Below are positions 56,911 through 64,000 of a stretch of 64,000 bases of DNA, in pieces. The translations under genes were made by a program, and so were the position numbers. The stretch is taken from NCBI GenBank assembly GCA_002077045.2, contig KZ111148.1, forward strand, positions 616,822-680,821, read 5' to 3'. Source of the stretch: Rachicladosporium sp. CCFEE 5018 (lineage: Eukaryota; Ascomycota; Dothideomycetes; Cladosporiales; Cladosporiaceae). The first letter of the stretch is position 1, and the number at the start of each line of letters is the position of its first letter. The notes under the pieces were generated by a model. That model had not been told where the DNA came from. It saw only the letters and a list, made by a program, of their open reading frames with translations, and did no database searches.

Positions 56911-57331
56911 GCATAGCAACTAGCTGAGCTGCAGAGCCCTTGCAAGTGATGGCCACAACGCAATTCGCTATCAAGCTGGGATCTCATTTGGCAAGGCAAG
57001 GTCACTTTACTTCCCATTTCCTTAGACTCAGTGAGCTTCAGTCCTTACCTTTTTGCGGTCTGCGGCTCACTACTTGAATTGACCCTCACGCAGATCAAGC
57101 TCGAACTAGCCATAGCAGTGAGCCTCATGTCTTCACACAGGTGGCTCGATGCCATCATGTGATGTTGTCGATGTCACATGCATACACAGGTGGTACTACC
57201 TAGGTCCAGTGTTTCTACCTCCTCTCCTCTCGAGTACACACCGACAACACTTCTCCACAAACGACACTCGACAAGCAAAATCCCCCATCGGTCTGCACCA
57301 CTTCGCATATCCAAGGTTCCATACCAGAGCA
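56911..57331. other. Intergenic spacer, copy B
   Basis: Counterpart of 14244-14662, about 420 bases, nearly identical. No gene is seen. Confidence 0.5.
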
Positions 57332-58717
57332 ATGGCGAACTCAATGTTCACCAAGATCCATCCAAACGGCGAAGTCGCCTTCGATCCCGCAACCGCAGCC
57401 CACACCAACCCCAAGACACAGTTCAGAAGAGTCTTGAAGTTCCTCGCCAGCGACATCGAGCTCATGAATAAAGACCAAGAGGGAGCAACAGCGATCCTCG
57501 CCTGCCTCGAAGACCCTCTGAACAACCGCATGCGGTGCGCCCGCATCGGCACCACGGACTGGCCCTCTGGTAACGAGGCTACCACTCAACGCATCAAGCA
57601 ACATGCCAGCATGTGCCGCGACCACGATGTGCAGCCCTTCTACATCTCCGAGGACATGAAGCGTCCCTACGCTAAGAGAATCGATCAGCTCCGCGCCATG
57701 ATCATGTTCAATGGCCGAGAGTACATTACCTGTTCGCCCTGCGCGGCTATGGAAGGCGGCATTGCTCCTGACTCGCATCGCCACATCAAGTGGTACGATT
57801 TCGGGAAGGAGATCGTGGAGGAGGTCACGGAGAAGCTGTATGAGCTTGTCGTTGACACCGAGATCTACGACGTTCGAGGATATGGCGAGGGCGCCAAGTG
57901 GGCGCTGAAGGATGAGTACAAAGATAAGCTCGAGGAGATGCGCGGGCGCTTCGATGAGCTTGAGGACTCCGAAGACCCGAGGGAGTTGGTGTACTTCTTG
58001 TTCGAGGAGCTGAGTGGCGAGGGATGGGATGGTGCTCGCTACCGAGCGGAGGATCTCACTGCCGAGGAGACGCGCGAAATCGAGAAGCTGACGAGGAAGT
58101 GGCTAGGCAAGTAAGTGCTCATATTCATGGCGTCCGGACCCTATTGACAGACAGAGAACTAACACTCAGACAGGCCATCTAATGCCCGTGGTCTCTTCGA
58201 GAAGCAGAAAGAGTGCTGGCGTGTCACTGTTTGGGATCCGAAAGCACAGAAGCTCAAGTCCGAGAAGGTGAACCTTCGCAGGCACATCCGCTCCTACCTC
58301 GGTCCCCGCATCGCCGACATCATCGCGAAGACCAACAACGTCGCGAAGAAGATGACGCTGATGCTCTATCGCAAGACGAAACTTCGCGCCTCTGGAATTT
58401 GGATCAGGAGAAATGCCCGCACTGCGGCAGCTGAGGCTGAGCAGCAGACGCAGGCACAGGCACAGATCGAAGAGGCTGATGGTGCTGCTGACGCATCGGC
58501 GGCTGATGACGACGGAGAGGAGGCTATGGAGGATGCGGCGTCGGGTGTGGACCGGGCTGCCACGCCTGAGGACGAGGGTATCGGTATGGACGAGACGATT
58601 GACAAGGGCGACCAGGCGGACGACAGCCTCTTCGTCCCGGACACCGGCTCACAGCGTTTGAACAGCGACGACAATGTGATGCAGATCGACCTGCAGCTCC
58701 TTGCTGCGGACGACTGA
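57332..58717 (+). CDS. Unrecognised two-exon protein (family 'GPxIAD'), copy B
   Basis: Exons 57332-58110 and 58174-58717 (63 nt intron, acceptor CAG at 58171-58173) give 440 residues, three more than copy A because of indels in the disordered Gln/Ala/Asp-rich tail (AQAQAQ stretch). The core is conserved with copy A, including TCSPCAAMEGG, HIKWYDFGKEI and SYLGPRIADIIAKTNNV. The start MANSMFTKI differs from MADAMFTMI in copy A, showing a faster-changing N-terminus. Confidence 0.75.
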
Positions 58718-59585
58718 GGCGAGCACGGCGAGGCACTGAGGCATGTAGAGCTAGGCATGGTGGATGTCAGCGAATCTTGGATCCAGGGTGGCGAAAGCCG
58801 TGTGACGGCCAACACTAATCGCCTCTACGAATCCGGCGCTGCCCTCGACATGCAGCATACGACTGCCGAAAGCCGGGGAGACTGTACCACTACCATCACC
58901 AAGCTGGATCAAGCAGTAGAGGAAGCATTCAGCCTCTCGTGAACCGGGCGGACGACCATGGAGGGCGAAGGACGTGCTGGAACTACTCACACCTTTTCTC
59001 AACACATCACAAACAGATTTCGAAAGCCCACTCAGAGCACTCACAGGAGCGGAGGAATGGGCTAGTATGCATGTGGCCTGGGTGATCTGACGTGGAGGGC
59101 GGCGACTCGGTCGAGCCAGAGGCAGCGACGGAATGAAGGGACTTGAAAAGGTATGGGTCACGTCTGTAACGGGAGGGTGGTATATCGGCTGTCAGTAGAT
59201 AGCCTTGAGTTGCGCCCACTTGTATGCAGCAAGGTTATACCCTACCTGTTTTCTCTCACTACTAGTGCGATACCCATGAATACGTGCGGACATGGTTTAA
59301 CATGCAAAAGCAGATAATTCGAATCAGGAGACCACGGTCAATCTTTAAGGTCATGCAGCTATCGCCAATCTATGCCATCGTGACCATCATACAACTCCAT
59401 GCAGTCGTCAAGCCGTCCATGTCATCGTGTGTAGCAGTTGCCTCTCAACGTGCCAGCATAGCCTCATTCGACCACCGCGGGCCGTACGCGCATACAGCGA
59501 TTTCTGGACCCGCGGAGCGATACCTTGCACTCTCCCACCGTCGACTTGCCCAGAACTCCACTCTGTTCCATCGCGCACATCCCGC
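58718..59585. other. Convergent intergenic region, copy B
   Basis: About 870 bases, counterpart of 16040-16908. No gene is supported; the end near DDI1 is the most diverged part. Confidence 0.55.
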
Positions 59586-61127
59586 TCAGCTCTGGAACAG
59601 CAATCCCGCAGCATACTCCACATTGCCTCCACAAGCATCCAGCGCAGCGATGGCCTGAGGACGTGAGAATCCCAATCCAACAAGCGAGCCTATGGCCTCC
59701 TTGGGGTACTCTGTGCGCGCAGGCTGCGCAGCAGGAGCTGGCGCAGAAGACGCAGCAGCTTTGCCCGAGCTCGATGCCGATGCACCGGTCGTGTGGCCGG
59801 CGCCGCCAAAGTTGCCGTTCGTAGTGGGCGCAGCAGATGAAGATGATGATGAGGCAGCGCCGGTCTTCTTGACAGTGCCAGTCTCAGCGCCAATCTCTGT
59901 GCCATTCGGTCCAGGAACCGTGGGCTCATTGGCTTGCGCAGCTTCGAATGACTTCGGAATGTCAGCTTCGCCTAGAAAGTCGACCGCGTTGTCCTCGCCA
60001 AAGATCAGCTGATTCTTCCGCAGGTCGATGATGCCTTGGAATCGCTTGAGCATGTCCAGTCCGAGCAGCAGATCGACATCCTTGCCCTCCATGACTGTGA
60101 AAGAGCACGCCATATTCTGGTTGCCGATCTTGATGTCTGCGCTGTGCACGCGACCAAGAATCTGGGCTGTGCCTACACCGTGCGCGACGCCAGAGTAACG
60201 CTTGTCAATTAGACGCATGATGCCGCACGTTTCTGCACAGGAGGGAGACATGATCGTCGTTTGTGCGCCAGAGTCGACGAACGCTTTGATGGGCGTGCGG
60301 TTTACTGTGACGGGGATGTAGAGCATAGTCACACGACCGAAGACTGGGAATTTGTCAGTACTGTGTGACTGTGGCGAATAGTGGCGAAGAGGACGGACCT
60401 TCAGGGTTATGCTCATACGCATGTTGCAAGTTCTCCTGCACACTTTGCTGCCGAATCATCTCCTCGATCTTCCGCTGTGCGTCCTCGTTGAATGGATCCT
60501 CGTTCAGTAACCGCATCTGCTCCAATCGCTCCTCCTCACGATCTCTGTCCACGCGCTCCATCTCAACCCAGGCTTCTCGGAAGCGGTTTGGGTCGTTGAT
60601 AGCTTCTGCAAGCGCAGGCCGCTGTTCCCTGACCTGTGCCATCGCACCAGCATTGCCTAGTAGACTGAGCCGAGTTGTTTCGATCTCCTCTGGTCGCATG
60701 CGACCTGGACTTGAGCTTTGTTGCTGAGGCGCTCGTTGTGCTCGCCGTTGCCCGCCCATACCGTTGCCCGTGGCTGTCTGTTGTTGACGCATGAGCATTG
60801 CTAGCATGTCCCCGTCCTTTACTCCTGCATCGTCCAAACTTTTCGAATCCGGTTGAAGTTCGACGTTGTTGAGGTAGAAGTGCTGTTGCTCCTGCGGGAT
60901 GTTGGTCTCTGCGTTGACGAAGCCTTTGAGATCGCCTATCGAAAGTGCAGGGGGAAGATCGAGGTTCATGATTTCCTGGTCTGATGGATGGGAAGGGGCG
61001 ACGACGGATATTGATATGCGAGGCCTGAATCCGGATTAGCACAAGTGACACACTGGAATGGTCTGACCGTGAGACGTAGTGATGGTGTCGCAGACTAGCT
61101 GGAGGGAGAGGGTGGTTGTACTTACAT
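59586..61127 (-). CDS. DDI1: Ddi1, ubiquitin-receptor aspartic protease, copy B
   Basis: Exons 61126-61127, 60399-61024 and 59586-60343 give 461 residues, the same as copy A, including the start codon split by a 101 nt intron. The retropepsin motif FVDSGAQTTIMS and the UBA domain (LVGLGFSRPQAIAALDACGGN seen in two parts) are intact. The ubiquitin-like and middle regions are almost identical to copy A, while the Ser/Ala linker and UBA-coding end differ at many silent sites. Confidence 0.93.
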
Positions 61128-62027
61128 TTTGGCAAGTATGTGTGTTGTTGTCGCCAGTCGGGTGGATGATCGGGACCTTGCGCAATTCACCCTCGTACCG
61201 TTATGCACGAGGCTTGAAAGAGTCGTCGAATATGGGGTTGAGCTTGGTGATAGTAACACCCGGATGTTTTGACTGTGGCTTGAATGGGAGAGACGCCGCT
61301 TGTGTGGGTGGACTATTGTAACCTCACTTCGCTTCCAAGTGAATCGTTCCTTCCTGCCTAAGACGGCTGGCACATGACTGCTTGTGTCTTTCTAAGCGAT
61401 GGAAGAGTGCAGTCGTCTGTAGAAGGAATATTCGAACTGATTCTCTATGGCGTAGCTCTGGATGTGGAATGCGGACCAGTCTGTAGTGAATTGGCTTAGT
61501 CTACGTCTACTATTCTCTGGCAGTCAACAGGAAAGGCGGTGGAGATGCTGTGGGAGTCTGGTTCGCTGTCTGGTCCTACGATTTTGTGTACCGGTGACCT
61601 GGTCGTCTCGCTGGCGCATGCCTCGAGATCATGCAGCTATCCGCAAGGGCAAGGCATCATCAAGCGGCGGCGGGGTTCGTTCCGCTCCCTGCCAGCACCC
61701 CGCCGCCCCACTTTCAATATCGCGCCTCATATCATCACCTCACTTCGATGGTAAATGCTCTAGTCCACGAGGGAGGATATCGGTGTGAACGCAGGCAGGA
61801 ACTAGCTTGACATCTCCACCATCACAACATTGCAGTAACTCCAAGACAGCTGCACAACATACCGCATCAAGCGCACGCGCTGAGCTAATGCACATGTACT
61901 TACATTAGACAATGGATATATCTCCTTAACGCGGCTCGGCTACATTGATTCCTGTGCGACCACATCAGGCATCATCGCATCAATTGCTCCGTGAAGCCAG
62001 AGCTTGACTGCTCACTGCATCACCAAC
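61128..62027. promoter_or_regulatory. Divergent DDI1/GNAT intergenic region, copy B
   Basis: About 900 bases, counterpart of 18451-19353, clearly diverged from it with small indels. No gene is supported. Confidence 0.55.
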
Positions 62028-63191
62028 ATGCCACGGGAGCTAGTCCCGGAGAACAACATACCCGATCATAGACCAATTGAAGCGAACGACGAAGATAGTG
62101 ATCAGCCTCAGCAGGAAGGCACTGACGGTCCAGAAGAATCATCAATGTCAGCCGAAGACGAGAACATTATGTTCAACAGACTGGCAAGGCGACGAGCCCC
62201 ACGTTCAAAGCGCGATGACCTCCATCCTTACACGCAAACCCTCACAATAAGTGAAGTCGACAGCTGCAACATCATCGAAGAGGCAACATTTCCGCCACAG
62301 GAGCGAGCGAGCAAAGAAAAGGTAAGCGGCCCCTATCTATTCCACCCGTGACTGTGAACCAGAAGGCGGCGGCGGCGGCGATGATGGCAATAGCAGCAGC
62401 TTACACCACTCTCCGTGACATGTATGTGTTGGCCACCGCAACGTTTGCTCCAGCTTACAGCAGCACAATGGCACGTGGCAAATGACTGAAAGGTCATTAC
62501 ACTCACTCTTGGCGTTTTAGCGGCATACAGATGCTGCATGAGCTGCAGCAGGGTACTCGCTCCGTGCCGCTCCAAACGCGCTGTTCCTGGCTCTGTGTGA
62601 CCGCACGCGCCTGCCAGCTTATGCACACAGTTATTGCCGGAGCCGCACAATTTGGTAGACTGACAACGATACCGTTCACAGATCAAGTACCGAATAAGAG
62701 TCTGCCCTGAGCTGACGCTCGGCATCTACACTTCGCACACTGGCTCCGATATCGCTACAGCTGATACCTCCGCTCCGGTGTACAGTGGCGCCCCAGAGCG
62801 CAAGCAAGTACTGCTCGGGCACATCATCGCCACCAAGACAACTAATGCCGTCGTCACCGACGATGACATGGCAATACCTTCTCCTGACTCGCCTCCGGAT
62901 GCCACGCCTGGCCACAAAGAGCTTGGCCGCACCGTGTGCATCCACTCACTCGCTGTTCTGCCAAAGTTCCAGGGTCAGGGACTCGGCAAGACGCTAATCA
63001 AAGCCTTCGTTGCACGTCTGCAGGTCCAAGACGTTGCAGAGAGGGTGGCGTTGATCGCGCACGAGCATCTGGTACCGTATTACACGGCCCTAGGTTTCGA
63101 GAGTCAGGGCCCGAGTAAGGCGCAGTTCGGCGGAGGCGGGTGGATCGATATGGTGCAGCAGATCAGCGCGCCTGGGATTGGCGATGATTGA
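62028..63191 (+). CDS. GNAT N-acetyltransferase, arylalkylamine/polyamine type, copy B
   Basis: Exons 62028-62321 and 62682-63191 with a 360 nt intron give 267 residues, the same length as copy A. The acetyl-CoA motif QGQGLGKTL and the YTALGFES motif are unchanged. Both copies keep a long intron of almost equal length (362 and 360 nt) although its trinucleotide tract differs; most other introns in the window are under 110 nt. Confidence 0.82.
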
Positions 63192-63255
63192 TATCTTCTC
63201 CCTGATCGAAGCCTTTGGCAGTGGCAGGGATCCGCGCATTTGGCCGGATCCTCCA

Positions 63256-64000
63256 TCAATCTTGCATCAGATCGACCCCAACTTCTTTCAGCGCACCAAT
63301 CGCCCAATCTGGATACTTCGACTTCTCCCCAGCATACAGCTTTCGGAAGTATGCCTTCAGGAACTCTGGATAGCGGTCTTCCAGTATCGCCTGCCTGATC
63401 CTCTTCATCAAACCGAGCTGATAGAACACATTATGCATGCTCAGCAAATGCGCTCCCACCGTCTCCTTCGCGGCAGTATGATACACAAACGCCCTCGTCA
63501 CTCCGAGCCCGCCACTTTCCCTAGGCGAACAAATCTTGCACTCACACCCCTCTTCAACAGGCCGGAAGTCTTCAGCGAAGCTGGCATGTCGTAGATTCAA
63601 GACGCCAAAGTCCGTCACAGCATTGCCGAAGCGCGCTGTACGGGTCGGCCAGACACAGTCGAACATGTCCGCTCCCAATGCCACGCTCACAACAAGATCT
63701 TCCGGATACCCAACACCCATCACATACCTCGGCTTTCCCGCTGGCAGCATATCAGTACACGCTGACACGACCTTACAATAAGCATCCTTCGCTTCTCCGC
63801 CACTCAGCCCCCCGATAGCGATTCCTGGTGTGTCTCTCGCTACCATGTCTATACAACATTGCTTGCGCAGCTCTAGATCCAGTCCGCCTTGGATGATGCA
63901 GAAAAGGTTCTGTGAGTCTGGCTTCTTGTGTGCGGCTATGCAGCGGTCTAGCCATCTGACTGATCGGTCCGTGGCTTCCTTGATTCGGGCATGGTCGGGA
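63256..64000 (-). CDS. Queuine tRNA-ribosyltransferase (TGT), C-terminal part, runs off the window, copy B
   Basis: The minus-strand frame is open from the window edge to the stop at 63256 (248 residues visible). Motifs: NLFCIIQGGLD, GIAIGGLSGGE, PRYVMGVGYPEDLV, then GADMFDCVWPTRTARFGNA containing the nucleophile Asp, and the zinc site C-E-C-K-I-C plus the His of L-L-S-M-H-N. TGT exchanges guanine-34 of certain tRNAs for queuine; in eukaryotes it pairs with a second subunit. This is the catalytic-subunit type because the Asp and zinc ligands are kept. Convergent with GNAT; the stop is 64 nt from the GNAT stop. Copy A lacks all of this part. Confidence 0.9.
   Translation of the reverse strand, partial: PDHARIKEATDRSVRWLDRCIAAHKKPDSQNLFCIIQGGLDLELRKQCCIDMVARDTPGIAIGGLSGGEAKDAYCKVVSACTDMLPAGKPRYVMGVGYPEDLVVSVALGADMFDCVWPTRTARFGNAVTDFGVLNLRHASFAEDFRPVEEGCECKICSPRESGGLGVTRAFVYHTAAKETVGAHLLSMHNVFYQLGLMKRIRQAILEDRYPEFLKAYFRKLYAGEKSKYPDWAIGALKEVGVDLMQD

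Larger units (their letters stand above)
42613..63191. repeat. Segmental duplication, copy B
   Basis: This is the second copy of the block at 1-20520. It probably extends past 63191, because copy A also holds part of TGT, but the rest is beyond the window. It also continues to the left into the 5' exons of AP-1 beta, where copy A is outside the window. Nine gene positions are shared. By eye, divergence ranges from about one difference per hundred bases or fewer (for example 42787-43390) to about one in eight (for example the 3' third of AP-1 beta). Confidence 0.97.

Noticed and set aside
1..64000. CRISPR arrays, rRNA or tRNA genes
   Set aside because: No regularly spaced repeats and no rRNA-like stretch were noticed; I could not find a convincing tRNA cloverleaf by eye, but a covariance-model scan would be needed to exclude one.

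Overview
The window looks like a filamentous ascomycete (Pezizomycotina) genome. Genes are intron-bearing, with mostly 49-70 nt GT-AG introns, and gene content is typical of the group: a Zn2Cys6/fungal-trans regulator of the FarA/CTF1 type, a GPI-anchored alpha-amylase, a GPR1/FUN34/YaaH acetate transporter, and single genes for AP-1 beta, Ddi1, SRP receptor beta, EMC4 and complex I NDUFA5. A Dothideomycete, perhaps a melanised 'black fungus' lineage with many duplicated genes, is my guess; the genus cannot be set from this sequence.

The dominant feature is a direct duplication of about 20.5 kb. Copy A (1 to about 20520) and copy B (42613 to about 63191) carry the same genes in the same order and orientation: AP-1 beta-adaptin (+); three tandem genes (-) of an unrecognised coiled-coil plus C2H2-like-repeat family (called CZR-I, -II, -III here); a TENA/THI-4 protein (-); a FarA/CTF1-like regulator (-); an RpiB-type sugar-phosphate isomerase (+); an unrecognised two-exon gene (+); DDI1 (-); a GNAT N-acetyltransferase (+); and a queuine tRNA-ribosyltransferase (TGT, -). 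Identity between copies is patchy: some blocks are almost identical and others differ at about one base in eight, which suggests gene conversion or recombination after duplication. Copy A has decayed more: CZR-I and CZR-III are broken and TGT is reduced to an N-terminal stub. Copy B keeps CZR-I whole, but its CZR-III has its own, different frameshift. Only CZR-II is open in both.

The 21-42 kb interval is single copy here. It holds a distant paralogue of the unrecognised two-exon gene (-), a SET-domain protein (+), an R3H-associated-domain protein (-), an Ato-type acetate transporter (+), an amidase (-), a class II aldolase/adducin protein (+), the 3' end of a putative GH71 alpha-1,3-glucanase (-), the 3' end of NDUFA5 (+), a small conserved fungal protein (+), SRP receptor beta (+), a GPI-anchored alpha-amylase (+) and EMC4 (-). 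EMC4 lies head to head with AP-1 beta of copy B.

Two 100-N scaffold gaps are present. The first (21717-21816) is flanked by an exact 370 bp repeat and is almost certainly an unmerged contig overlap. The second (33387-33486) cuts off two genes. Since the window is a scaffold with gaps and two diverged copies of one locus, a join between homeologous or haplotype contigs should be excluded before the duplication is treated as a true intrachromosomal event.
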